From: JBLIRR01 sp049472395
GTDB lineage: Bacteria > SZUA-182 > DTGQ01 > JBLIRR01
Reading direction: 5' to 3'
DNA: 34,267 nt
NCBI GenBank assembly: GCA_049472395.1
Contig: JBLIRR010000058.1
Span: forward strand, 1-34,267
In this document: piece by piece, positions 24,467-33,376 of the stretch
Layout: each line of letters starts with the position of its first letter
How positions within the stretch are numbered: position 1 is the stretch's first letter
Made by a program: the position numbers and the translations under genes
Notes under the pieces: generated by a model
The model's database searches: none
What the model saw: the letters and a program-made list of their open reading frames with translations, nothing else
Told to the model about the DNA's origin: nothing

Positions 24467-27400
24467 ATGGAAAACAGTTCAAAGATACCTGATAAATATG
24501 GGGAAAGTCACTTACATCTTTGTGCTATCAAACCTGGCTTAATTTATGCGTTATGGGAGATTAGCAAGAATGATATAAGTGATTATGAACAGTCAGGAAT
24601 ACCAGAAATCAATTCTTATAAGCTCATCGTTCGTTTGCATGATATTACAGATGTCATTTTTAAAGGAGATAATTCGCTCGATTATGAGATTTTTGAACTC
24701 CCTAAAAGTGGACATCACTGTCAACTCCATGCTGGGGAGCCTGGCAGAGTTTATGTCGCTGATCTTGAATTTTTAGGCCCTGATGAACAATCTTATCTAT
24801 TGGCGCGATCAAAACCCATTAAAATCCCAAAAGCAGCCCAGACCAATTCAGGGCAAGAACGATGGTTACAGGTAAAAGAAGGCTTTGCGGAGGTGGCACC
24901 TGTCAAGTCTGAACCTAATCATAAAGGGTATGTTTGCCTGATTCTTCATGCTCATCTCCCCTTTGTGCGACATCCCGGAGATGAAATATATCTTGAGGAG
25001 GAATGGCTCTTTGAGGCAATGACGGAATGTTATATACCTCTTCTTAAGATAATGTATCAGTTTGTAGAAGAAGCAATAGATTTTAGGCTGACAGTGTCAC
25101 TGAGTCCCCCGCTTATTGCTATGCTTGAAGACCCTCTCCTCCAGAATAAATATACGCATTATCTTGACCGTTTAATCAGTCTTTCGGAAAAAGAAATGAA
25201 ACGGACCAAAAACAAACTAGTATTTTATGAACTTGCGGAGATGTACTATACAAATTTTTGTGAAATTAAACGACTGTTTTGCACTGTATATAAAAAGCGT
25301 CTTACGAAGGCATTTAAAAAGCTTAACGATCTTGGATTCTTGGAGATTATTACGAGCGCGGGAACTCACGGATTTCTTCCGGTATTGCAGCTCAATCCCG
25401 CTGCAGTGAGGGCTCAAATAGAATCCGCGGTTGAATATTATAAGAATATCTTTGGGAAGAATCCCACAGGGATATGGCTGCCCGAATGCGGTTATTATGA
25501 AGGATTAGATAATCTATTGAAAGAGTATGGCATTCAATATTTTATTTTAGACAGCCACGGTCTTTTAAATGGCTCTGATAAACCAAAATATGGGGTTTAT
25601 TCCTCTATATATTGCCCATCGGGTGTAGCAGGTTTTGCCCGAGATCCGGAATCATCCCAACAGGTATGGAGCGCACAATCCGGCTATCCTGGTGACGCTG
25701 ATTATCGGGAATTTTATTGCGATATTGGATTTGATCTTGATACTGACTATATTAAGGAATTCACATTACCGAATGGACAACGTAAAAATACCGGTATTAA
25801 GTATTATCGAATAACAGGCTCTGACAAGAAAGAACCGTATAATAGACGAAGAGCTCTCGATAAAGCAGCAATCCATGCTCAGTCTTTTATGCAAAATAAA
25901 ATTAATCAAATCAATAATCTGTGTAATTCAACCTTTAAGAATTCTAACCGTTTTCCTATTATTATCGCTCCTTTTGACGCGGAACTCTTTGGACATTGGT
26001 GGTATGAAGGCCCGGACTGGATCAATTATCTTTTTAGAAAGATAATATTTGACCAAAATGATATAAAATTATTTACTCCTTCAGAGTATTTGATTGAGCA
26101 TGAAGTAAATCAGGTAATGATACCCTCTGCTTCGACATGGGGGGATAATGGATATAATGAGGTGTGGATTGATGAGAGTAATGATTGGATTTATCCCTAT
26201 CTTACAACCGGTGCCAAGCGAATGCAACTTTTAATTGATAAATTCGGTAAATTCAAAGATCCTTTAGTAAAACGTGCCCTCAAACAGGCTGTCAGGGAAT
26301 TGATGTTGGCTCAAAGCAGTGACTGGGCATTTATAATAAGAGCAGGTACAACAGTAGAATATGCCTACAATAGGATAAAGGAACATATCGAACGATTCAA
26401 TTTACTCTATGATCAAGTTCGAAGTTTAAGCGTGGATAAAGAATGGCTGGAAAAAATAGAATACGAGGATAATATTTTCCCTGATTTAGATATTAGTATA
26501 TTTGGAAAAGATAGCGCTCTTACACCAATAGATAATCAAGTAGAATCAGTCTACATTCCATGGATGAATTTTCATCAACCCGATATTTTCTCCGAATTAT
26601 CCAATGACCATGGATTAATTAATAATATTGAGGCTCTTTTATTAGATCCTGACAATGACAAAAAACAGGAAGGCATGGACTTGCTCAAAGCCTATTATTC
26701 AATAGCGCATTATTTAAAAGGCCTGGCAGAAAAGGGGCTTACGCTGAACCTAATGCTTACTCTATCCGGTCCACTCATGAATTTCTTACATAGGTTATCA
26801 AATAAGGAGGTACTCAAGGGTATACCTGAAAAATATAGAAATATATTGAATATATACCTTGATTTTCTTAAAGAATACCCGGATATGGTGGAAATAGTGG
26901 GAAGTGGCTGTTATCAACCCTCCTTCTCTATTATTCCTGAGGAAGATTTTGCCCATCAGATTAAAGAATGGAAGAGAATTTTTGTTTTGTACTTCGGAGA
27001 GGAGAATCTAAAACGAGTAAAAGGCTTTTGGGCGCCTGGCTTGGATCTTAGAAAAAAAGATTCTCATTTATTTAAATTAATTAAACTTCTCAAAGATGAG
27101 GGATATAAATGGCTTTTGCTGAGCAGACCATTATCCGAAGAATATAACTCCAATCAACCCTATCGTTTAACTGTGAAGTATAATAATCAACAAATAAGTA
27201 TTGTGACAATTTTTGGTGATCCGGTTATGGCTAAGATGCTGTATGAACAGAGACCACCGATAGAAATACTTCATAGGATTAATCATCCTGAAGATTTGGA
27301 TTATCCTAAGCTTACCATTGCGCCGGTGAATGAGGATTCAAAAGCATCTTATATTCAGTCATTCTTCCCACAGACTTATACTCCATTTCTTAAAATGATC

Positions 27401-27793
27401 TACGGTCTTCCTCAGATAAGATCAATGACAGTGAGTAATTTTTTATCAAAATATTACGCAAAAGGGGTCTTTTCCCAATTGGTAATAAATTGCGAGATGG
27501 ATAGGGAGCTGGCGATTATTAAAGATGAAATAAAGAAATTGAGCTTGTTTTTTAATTCCTCTGTAAAACGCTACCGGGAGAGGGAAGGATGTGAGCTTGA
27601 TTCCTTGACAGGAAAGGATCACCGTGCTTGTTCCATATATAAGGAGGCAAAGCATATATTATTGAGTTGTGAAAGCTCGATTTATTCCCATATAAGGGAT
27701 GAATATACGCATGAGCAGATTAAAAAGTCGCTCGGTATTGCAAGGAGCAAGATTCTTGAAATGCATCAGATTCTAAATCCACCTAAATCGTGA
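24467..27793 (+). CDS. DUF4912 - GH57 - GH57-like fusion, probable glucan branching enzyme
   Basis: About 1108 residues from ATG 24467, which has GAGGGGGG 11 bases upstream; a TTG at 24431 would add 12 residues. N-terminal DUF4912 (about 8-120) contains LCAIKPGLIYALWEISKNDI. A full GH57 domain (about 152-560) follows, with CLILHAHLPFVRHPG, nucleophile Glu near 340 in IWLPECGYYEG, and acid Asp near 504 in APFDAELFGHWWYEGPDW. This is the form of GH57 1,4-alpha-glucan branching enzymes. A second, weaker GH57-like domain (about 680-1040) starts VYIPWMNFHQPDIFSEL and has VGSGCYQPSFSIIPEED and KGFWAPGLDLRKKD. There the catalytic acids are not obvious. It has no signal peptide, so it likely acts on intracellular glycogen. 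It lies 15 bases before gltX. Confidence 0.85.
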   Translation: MENSSKIPDKYGESHLHLCAIKPGLIYALWEISKNDISDYEQSGIPEINSYKLIVRLHDITDVIFKGDNSLDYEIFELPKSGHHCQLHAGEPGRVYVADLEFLGPDEQSYLLARSKPIKIPKAAQTNSGQERWLQVKEGFAEVAPVKSEPNHKGYVCLILHAHLPFVRHPGDEIYLEEEWLFEAMTECYIPLLKIMYQFVEEAIDFRLTVSLSPPLIAMLEDPLLQNKYTHYLDRLISLSEKEMKRTKNKLVFYELAEMYYTNFCEIKRLFCTVYKKRLTKAFKKLNDLGFLEIITSAGTHGFLPVLQLNPAAVRAQIESAVEYYKNIFGKNPTGIWLPECGYYEGLDNLLKEYGIQYFILDSHGLLNGSDKPKYGVYSSIYCPSGVAGFARDPESSQQVWSAQSGYPGDADYREFYCDIGFDLDTDYIKEFTLPNGQRKNTGIKYYRITGSDKKEPYNRRRALDKAAIHAQSFMQNKINQINNLCNSTFKNSNRFPIIIAPFDAELFGHWWYEGPDWINYLFRKIIFDQNDIKLFTPSEYLIEHEVNQVMIPSASTWGDNGYNEVWIDESNDWIYPYLTTGAKRMQLLIDKFGKFKDPLVKRALKQAVRELMLAQSSDWAFIIRAGTTVEYAYNRIKEHIERFNLLYDQVRSLSVDKEWLEKIEYEDNIFPDLDISIFGKDSALTPIDNQVESVYIPWMNFHQPDIFSELSNDHGLINNIEALLLDPDNDKKQEGMDLLKAYYSIAHYLKGLAEKGLTLNLMLTLSGPLMNFLHRLSNKEVLKGIPEKYRNILNIYLDFLKEYPDMVEIVGSGCYQPSFSIIPEEDFAHQIKEWKRIFVLYFGEENLKRVKGFWAPGLDLRKKDSHLFKLIKLLKDEGYKWLLLSRPLSEEYNSNQPYRLTVKYNNQQISIVTIFGDPVMAKMLYEQRPPIEILHRINHPEDLDYPKLTIAPVNEDSKASYIQSFFPQTYTPFLKMIYGLPQIRSMTVSNFLSKYYAKGVFSQLVINCEMDRELAIIKDEIKKLSLFFNSSVKRYREREGCELDSLTGKDHRACSIYKEAKHILLSCESSIYSHIRDEYTHEQIKKSLGIARSKILEMHQILNPPKS

Positions 27794-27808
27794 AAGTATC
27801 ATTAGGGG

Positions 27809-29377
27809 ATGGAGGAAAAAGATCATCTAAAACTCAGGGTGCGTTTTGCTCCGAGCCCTACGGGCTATCTTCATGTTGGAGGAGCACGAACAGCTCTTTA
27901 TAACTGGCTCTTTGCCAGAGGATATAAGGGTATATTTATCCTTCGGATTGAGGATACCGATAAAGAGCGTTCCAATGAAACCTACCTGTCAAAGATACTA
28001 GATGATCTAAAATGGCTCGGTCTTGAGTGGGATGAAGGCCCCTCGTGTGGTGGGGCCTATGGCCCCTATTATCAAAGCCAGCGTCATCAGATTTATGCTC
28101 ATTGTGTTCAAAAATTACTTGAGAGTGGCTGGGCATATCATTGTTTTTGCACTCAGCAGGAGCTTGAGCATCGAGCTTCTTTTGGATATGATGGCAGGTG
28201 CCGAAATCTGTCACCTGAGGATGTAAAAAGCAAATTAGCAGCACATAAAGAATCAGTGATTCGTTTTAAGGTCCCTGACAGTGGTGTGACAGAATTTAAG
28301 GATATAATTAAGAAACGAATCCGGGTAGAGAATAAGGAACTGGATGATTTTGTTATTGTCCGCTCAGATGGAAGTCCCACCTATAATCTTACCGCAGCAG
28401 CAGATGATATAAGCATGAAGATTACCCATGTGATAAGAGGAGATGATCATGTGTCAAATACGCCAAAACAAATACTGATATATAGGGCACTGCAAGAGGT
28501 CCCTCCCCACTATGCTCATATCCCAATGATTATGGGGCCGGATGGCACACGGTTGAGCAAGCGTCATGGAGCCACAGCAGTGACTGCGTATCGCCAAATG
28601 GGATTTATTGCAGAGAGCATGGTGAACTATTTGGCGTTGCTGGGATGGTCGTATGATGATAAACAGACTCTATTTGAGCTGCAAGAGCTTATTGATAAAT
28701 TTTCTCTTAATAAGATTAGTAAAAAGGCAGCTATCTTTGATGAACAAAAATTAATCTGGATGAATGGGGTGTACATGAGAAAATGCTCATCTGAACGCTT
28801 TTATTCCCTCTGCCTTTCTTATCTTAACAAAGATGGATTCACCTATCTGCAGGATGAAGGGAAAGTAAAATTTAATAATAAACATGTCGATAAGGATTAT
28901 CTTTTGCGAGTTCTTACTGCAGTTCAAGGCAGAATAAAAAGGCTTGATCAGGTAACGGATTCAATAGCATATTTTTTTGAGGATACTATCACGTATCAAG
29001 AAGAGGCACACGTCATATTAACAGAAGATAAAAAGTTAGTATATCGCATCCTGTCAACTTTACAAAAAAAATTATCTGTGTTAGAATATTTTAATATCTG
29101 CACGATAGAGCAGGCCTGCAAGGAGGTCGTTTCGCAGATGGGCATAACATTAAAGGATTTTGTGCATCCTGTGAGGGCGGCAATTACCGGGAGGACAGCG
29201 AGTCCGGGGCTATTTGAGACAATGGAGCTTGTTGGGCGTGATAAGGTCATATCGAGAATAGATCATGCCCTAAGGTATAATGAATCTGCTGCAGGATCGG
29301 CTAACGGTAGGCCGGGTGACTCTGGATCACTTAGTCCAGGTTCGAATCCTGGTCCTGCAGCCATAGATAAACAATAA
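27809..29377 (+). CDS. gltX: Glutamate-tRNA ligase, C-terminus reading into tRNA-Gln
   Basis: A 522-residue class I synthetase that charges tRNA-Glu. The HIGH motif is APSPTGYLHVGGARTALYNW, the KMSKS motif is TRLSKRHGA, and the zinc Cys pair and partners are in HCFCTQQ and GYDGRCRNL. Family similarity ends at about RISRIDHALRYN. Another 30 or so codons (ESAAGSANGRPGDSGS onward) then run through the tRNA-Gln gene before a TAA at 29375-29377. Normal GluRS proteins are about 470-490 residues long. The ATG at 27809 has no ribosome site at normal distance; a GTG at 27839 also fits but would remove conserved residues. Whether it discriminates between tRNA-Glu and tRNA-Gln is not decided. Confidence 0.93.
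   Translation: MEEKDHLKLRVRFAPSPTGYLHVGGARTALYNWLFARGYKGIFILRIEDTDKERSNETYLSKILDDLKWLGLEWDEGPSCGGAYGPYYQSQRHQIYAHCVQKLLESGWAYHCFCTQQELEHRASFGYDGRCRNLSPEDVKSKLAAHKESVIRFKVPDSGVTEFKDIIKKRIRVENKELDDFVIVRSDGSPTYNLTAAADDISMKITHVIRGDDHVSNTPKQILIYRALQEVPPHYAHIPMIMGPDGTRLSKRHGATAVTAYRQMGFIAESMVNYLALLGWSYDDKQTLFELQELIDKFSLNKISKKAAIFDEQKLIWMNGVYMRKCSSERFYSLCLSYLNKDGFTYLQDEGKVKFNNKHVDKDYLLRVLTAVQGRIKRLDQVTDSIAYFFEDTITYQEEAHVILTEDKKLVYRILSTLQKKLSVLEYFNICTIEQACKEVVSQMGITLKDFVHPVRAAITGRTASPGLFETMELVGRDKVISRIDHALRYNESAAGSANGRPGDSGSLSPGSNPGPAAIDKQ
29290..29363 (+). tRNA. tRNA-Gln (anticodon CTG), inside the gltX frame
   Basis: A complete 74-base cloverleaf with encoded CCA: acceptor TGCAGGA/TCCTGCA, D-stem GGCT/GGCC, anticodon stem GGTGA/TCACT around loop CTCTGGA (anticodon CTG, reading CAG), T-arm CCAGG-TTCGAAT-CCTGG, then G and CCA. 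It lies entirely within the last 30 codons of gltX. Confidence 0.93.
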
Positions 29378-29383
29378 AAGTAT

Positions 29384-29455
29384 GGCGCTATCGTCTAGGG
29401 GTTAGGACGGGTGGTTCTCAGCCATCAAACCGGGGTTCGATTCCCCGTAGCGCTA
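29384..29455 (+). tRNA. tRNA-Glu (anticodon CTC)
   Basis: A 72-base cloverleaf: acceptor GGCGCTA/TAGCGCT (first pair G-T), D-arm GTCT-AGGGGTTA-GGAC, anticodon stem GGTGG/CCATC around loop TTCTCAG (anticodon CTC, reading GAG), T-arm CGGGG-TTCGATT-CCCCG, discriminator A. CCA is not encoded (sequence continues CTTTT). It lies 20 bases after tRNA-Gln and just after the gltX stop. Confidence 0.92.
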
Positions 29456-30007
29456 CTTTTAAATCCTTGTTTTTTCATACCTTATTTAATGCATTTCAAT
29501 AAAAATCAGTGTCCCCAATGTGTCCCCAGAAAGAATTGGTTGGTTTTTGAACAGATACTCCTAAAGGAATGTATAAAAATCTTGAACAGACATTAGAGAA
29601 TATACATTGGAAGATACGATGGCGACAAAAAGCCAAAATGGTCATCTATAAGAATAATTTTTCCCTGACCATATCATAGAATCATGAAATATCCGCCAGA
29701 ATTGGCTTTTAAGGAACATTTTTATTTCACCAAATAGTTTTTAATGTCTACAAAATTTTAATGGCTGTATTTTTAAATAAGAACTACATTTTTTGTCTAT
29801 GTTTAAGAGAATAAACCTATTACTTAATATATTTTTATATGTAATATTATTTTTTATTTTTTTTATTGTAATTAAAAATAAATGAGAGTATTATAATATA
29901 TATTAATTTAGAGTTATTATTAAAATATTTGAATTTATTATTAGTATTTTATAATGATTCAAATTTAATCCAGACCTAGAAGTAAGGTATGTACATATTA
30001 ACTATTT
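29456..30007. other. AT-rich gap after the tRNA pair
   Basis: About 550 bases without a supported gene. A 9-mer GTGTCCCCA occurs twice at 29509-29517 and 29520-29528. TTGAAT (29929-29934) and TATAAT (29950-29955) may be a promoter for the next gene, with a short 15-base spacer. An open frame at 29411-29596 is the tRNA-Glu sequence read as protein. Confidence 0.4.
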
Positions 30008-30022
30008 ATGGATGGAAGAAAG

Positions 30023-30979
30023 ATGAAGAGGTTATTGTTTATTAACATTTTTTGTTTAACTATTTGTATTCTATTCTTTTGCAATATACAGATAGTCGAA
30101 GCTAATACTATAGTTGGGTGGGGATATAATCATCATAACGTGATTACAGATATTCCTACTGGTAATGACTTCGAAAAAATAGCAGCAGAATATAAGCATA
30201 ATTTAGCACTTAAAAGTGATGGTTCTTTGGTCGGGTGGGGCTATAATGGCTATGGCTTAATTGATGATATTCCTACTGGTAATGACTTCGTGGATATAGA
30301 AGTTGGGCATTATCATAGTTTAGCGCTCAAGAGTGATGGTTCTTTGGTCGGCTGGGGCTGTAATGATTATGGTTTAATTGATGATATTCCTATTGGTAAT
30401 GACTTCGTAAAAATAGCTGCAAGTTATGGACATGATTTAGCGCTCAAGAGTGATGGTTCTTTGATTGGTTGGGGCTATTATAATGATTATGGTCAAATTG
30501 ATGATATTCCCACTGGTTATGATTTTATAGATATTGCAATTGGTTGTTACCACAGTTTAGCACTTAAGGATGATGGTTCTTTGGTCGGGTGGGGCAGGAT
30601 AAGTACCGTCCCAGAAGGCAATGACTTCGTGAAAATAGCAGTAAATAATAGTAGCAGCTTAGCGCTTAAAAGTGATGGTTCTTTGATTGGGTGGGGCAGG
30701 ATAGATGACGTTATAGATGGCAATGACTTCGTAGATATAGCAGCAGCAGCTTTTAATGATTTAGCACTCAAGAGTGATGGTTCTTTGATTTGTTGGGGAG
30801 ATAATACCTATAACCTAAGTGATGTTCCGGAAGGCAATAATTTCGTGGATATTGCCGTAGGACACTCTTACTGTTTAGCATTGCAGGGTACACCAGAACC
30901 TGTTCCGGAACCTGCTACTTGTCTTTTATTGATTTTTGGCTTTCTAGGAATAGCAGGGATTAAGAAAAAGTTTTATTAA
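30023..30979 (+). CDS. Secreted RCC1-like seven-repeat protein with PEP-CTERM anchor
   Basis: A 318-residue protein from ATG 30023 (GGAAGAAAG directly upstream; ATG 30008 would add five residues). It has a signal peptide (LLFINIFCLTICILFFC... cut after VEA). Seven repeats of about 34-39 residues follow, each with a core like LALKSDGSLVGWG plus DIPTGNDFVDIA and GHYHS. Seven is the number in an RCC1-type beta-propeller. The C-terminus is a PEP-CTERM sorting signal: VPEPATCLLLIFGF, a hydrophobic helix, then IKKKFY. The family is exported and its anchor processed by an exosortase (not in this window). The likely location is the cell surface or extracellular polysaccharide. The ligand is unknown. 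Confidence 0.85.
   Translation: MKRLLFINIFCLTICILFFCNIQIVEANTIVGWGYNHHNVITDIPTGNDFEKIAAEYKHNLALKSDGSLVGWGYNGYGLIDDIPTGNDFVDIEVGHYHSLALKSDGSLVGWGCNDYGLIDDIPIGNDFVKIAASYGHDLALKSDGSLIGWGYYNDYGQIDDIPTGYDFIDIAIGCYHSLALKDDGSLVGWGRISTVPEGNDFVKIAVNNSSSLALKSDGSLIGWGRIDDVIDGNDFVDIAAAAFNDLALKSDGSLICWGDNTYNLSDVPEGNNFVDIAVGHSYCLALQGTPEPVPEPATCLLLIFGFLGIAGIKKKFY
30205..30880 (+). repeat. Tandem DNA repeat encoding the RCC1-like units
   Basis: Units of about 95-120 bases share near-identical stretches such as AGTGATGGTTCTTTGGTCGG and GGTAATGACTTCGT. The high DNA identity suggests recent duplication or gene conversion between units, so copy number may differ between strains. Confidence 0.75.
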
Positions 30980-31033
30980 TAATCCTTATACAGTTTTTTT
31001 ATATAAGACATAAAACAATGAGAGGGCTACACC

Positions 31034-32509
31034 ATGTTAAAAAAAGTAAATACGTATCTTTTTATTTATTCAATTATATTCGCCTTAATTGTTTTTTTTA
31101 CTATCGGTTGCGGGGGGAATGGAAAAGAAGCTCCAATCATTTCAGATACCAATAATGAAGATACAGTTGCCCCTGATGAGGCAGACGAGCTTCTCCCCAC
31201 AGATGAAACAGAAAGCTCATCTTTAGAATTTAATATTTCAGATTGTATTGGAATAGTAAAAATAGATCCAAGTAAAGCCAGATTAGAAAAACGGTTTTCT
31301 ATTGGAGACAGCACAACTACACCTATTAAAGGTGTCAATTCTGATGGCACTTTAAGTGAGATTACAAATAAAAATATTCCTGTAAAAGATTTCTATATAT
31401 CTAATACAGGAGATTTATATCTGCTTTTAAATTCAAAATTTACTTATATAGACGAAAATGAAGAAGAAAAAAGTAGTATCTTATTTAAAATAAACCCAGA
31501 TAATACTTATGAAAGTATTGATAATTCATTAAGTAGCGTATCTACATCTAATACCGGTTTTTCTTCAAAAATAGGGAACGCTGTAATCCAATTCGATAAT
31601 GAGGGCGCTATTTATTATAGCGGTAAATCAGGTAATACAGTATTAAGAAAAAATCTAAATGGTACTATCACTGAATTAATTAATGATAACATCGACTTAA
31701 AATGTTGGTTGGTTGCTCCTGATGGTAATATATTTATTTTTGGTGAGACAAAAAGTACATCTACATACTGGTTTAGAAAAATTAGCACTACGGGATCTTT
31801 ACATAATTTGATTGCCTCTGAAGCTAATATTACTTTTATAAAACTTTTTCCAGACAATAAAATATACTTCGGGGATTGGGGGAAACTATGTGGAGTAGGA
31901 AGAATTGCGTCCTTAGATACTAAATTAATAGAACCATGCTTACTCGGGGAGGAAATAAATCAACCTGGTAGTCGTTGGTGTGCACCAACAGGACTCTTAG
32001 GGACAGATAACGATGTCTATGCTCTTTGCACAGAAGCAGGATTTTCAACTATTGGAAGTGATTGCGGTTTAATCTCGACGTCAGGAACTATTCTCTTGGA
32101 TTATTTCAGAACCTATTATGATGAAATATATGTTGTTGTAGCTGCATCTTCAGGCAATCGAATATGGAAATATTATCCAGAAGTAGAATTTATTAATCTT
32201 AGCCTAGCAAAAGATATCAAAATAATGAAGGGATTACTATCTAGTTTGATAATTTATGGCTTGACTTCCAATCAACAAAACAAGTTCATATTATATGATA
32301 TTTCATCACAGATAGAAACAGATTTACTACCCGATGATGATATAGAAATATACCATATGAACCTTAGATCAGACGGAAAAATCTGGTTTGATGGCTTAAG
32401 ATTTTCAGATAATAAATATGTGATTGGATATATTGATACTTCAAATTCTAATGAAGTTGTTTTCTTATCAGCTACAAATCTACAATTGGAAGATTTTCAA
32501 ACTTTTTAG
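31034..32509 (+). CDS. Lipoprotein, possible beta-propeller, function unknown
   Basis: A 491-residue protein with a lipoprotein signal: hydrophobic helix IIFALIVFFTIGC with the lipid Cys about residue 26 followed by GGNG. Then comes an acidic linker (about 30-66, rich in Asp, Glu, Thr, Ser), then repeated short strands with patterns such as ISNTGDLYLLL, FDNEGAIYYSG, VAPDGNIFIFG and LRSDGKIWFDG. The repeated 'DG.IY/IWF' segments suggest a beta-propeller sensing or binding module on the outer surface. I do not recognise the family. It starts 54 bases after the PEP-CTERM gene on the same strand. Codon use is very AT-rich. Confidence 0.7.
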   Translation: MLKKVNTYLFIYSIIFALIVFFTIGCGGNGKEAPIISDTNNEDTVAPDEADELLPTDETESSSLEFNISDCIGIVKIDPSKARLEKRFSIGDSTTTPIKGVNSDGTLSEITNKNIPVKDFYISNTGDLYLLLNSKFTYIDENEEEKSSILFKINPDNTYESIDNSLSSVSTSNTGFSSKIGNAVIQFDNEGAIYYSGKSGNTVLRKNLNGTITELINDNIDLKCWLVAPDGNIFIFGETKSTSTYWFRKISTTGSLHNLIASEANITFIKLFPDNKIYFGDWGKLCGVGRIASLDTKLIEPCLLGEEINQPGSRWCAPTGLLGTDNDVYALCTEAGFSTIGSDCGLISTSGTILLDYFRTYYDEIYVVVAASSGNRIWKYYPEVEFINLSLAKDIKIMKGLLSSLIIYGLTSNQQNKFILYDISSQIETDLLPDDDIEIYHMNLRSDGKIWFDGLRFSDNKYVIGYIDTSNSNEVVFLSATNLQLEDFQTF

Positions 32510-32638
32510 CAATTTCTATAATAGAGCAGGTTGAATAAAGATCCTGTCTGTTTAATTTTATCTTACAACTTATCGTGCTACTCAATTTTCAATAAAAAAA
32601 CGTTGGTTTTTTCTTTAATATTATTTATATGTTATGGG

Positions 32639-32668
32639 TTGACTTTTTTATTAACATTATGATAAAAT
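32639..32668 (+). promoter_or_regulatory. Candidate promoter of the recombinase gene
   Basis: TTGACT (32639-32644), 18 bases, TAAAAT (32663-32668); a GATAAA at 32661 with a 16-base spacer is an alternative. The transcript would start near 32675, 45 bases before the ATG. Confidence 0.4.
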
Positions 32669-32719
32669 AAAATCAATTAAGACGTTTTCTTATTAATCAT
32701 TAAATGGGAGATAAAAATT

Positions 32720-33325
32720 ATGTCAATCTATGGATATATTCGAGTAAGCACAGATAAGCAAAACAATGAAAATCAGAGATTAGCAATATTGGATTATTGT
32801 AACAAAAATAATTTAAGAGTAGATAATTGGATTGAAGTAACAATGAGTTCAAGAAAATCAATAAAGGACAGGAAGATTAAAGAATTACTTGAAAAGATTC
32901 AAAAAGATGATACTGTAATTGTTGCAGAATTATCAAGACTTGCGCGCTCTGTTGGGCAAGTAGCAGTAACAGTGGATAAGTTTATTAGATCTCAAGTTAA
33001 GCTAATCTCCATAAAAGAAAGTATTCAGCTAAATGGGAGAGCGGATATCCAAACCAAGGTTATGATTACTATGTTTTCACTTTTTGCTGAGATTGAACGT
33101 GACCTTGTAAGTGAACGGACTAAAGAGGGCTTGATACGAGCAAGAGCAGAAGGTAAACTCTTAGGAAGGCCAAAAGGATCTATAGGTAAATCGAAATTAG
33201 ACGGAAAAGAGAAAGAAATCAAAGATTATTTGAGAAAAGGCGTAAATAAGCAAAATATTGGGAAAATATATGGCGTAAGTTGGCCTACTATCAATAATTT
33301 TATAATGAGCAGGGAATTAAAATAA
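32720..33325 (+). CDS. Serine recombinase (resolvase/invertase type)
   Basis: A 201-residue protein of resolvase length. The N-terminal catalytic domain has the nucleophile S10 in YGYIRVSTDKQ, with R8, and the conserved ELSRLARS (R73, R76). FSLFAEIERDLVSERTKEGL and ARAEGKLLGRPKGS are the usual E-helix and linker, and the C-terminus is a helix-turn-helix (QNIGKIYGVSWPTINNFIM). GGGAG lies before the ATG. Such enzymes resolve or invert DNA between short sites; they are part of transposons, plasmids or inversion switches. The next gene follows by 51 bases. No inverted-repeat pair was seen nearby. Confidence 0.92.
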   Translation: MSIYGYIRVSTDKQNNENQRLAILDYCNKNNLRVDNWIEVTMSSRKSIKDRKIKELLEKIQKDDTVIVAELSRLARSVGQVAVTVDKFIRSQVKLISIKESIQLNGRADIQTKVMITMFSLFAEIERDLVSERTKEGLIRARAEGKLLGRPKGSIGKSKLDGKEKEIKDYLRKGVNKQNIGKIYGVSWPTINNFIMSRELK

Positions 33326-33376
33326 TATTTGTTATTTTCTATAATTTATAAAATAATAATAAAGGGATGAGTTATT

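Noticed and set aside
29411..29596. Short plus-strand open frame after gltX
   Set aside because: Its first part is tRNA-Glu read as protein, and the rest has no motif.
32521..32550. GCAGG...CCTGT hairpin after the lipoprotein gene, possible terminator
   Set aside because: Stem of only about five pairs and no solid T run directly after it.
29384..33325. tRNA-Glu as attachment site for an integrated element carrying the serine recombinase
   Set aside because: No second copy of the tRNA end was seen in the window, and the recombinase is of the small resolvase type and not an integrase.
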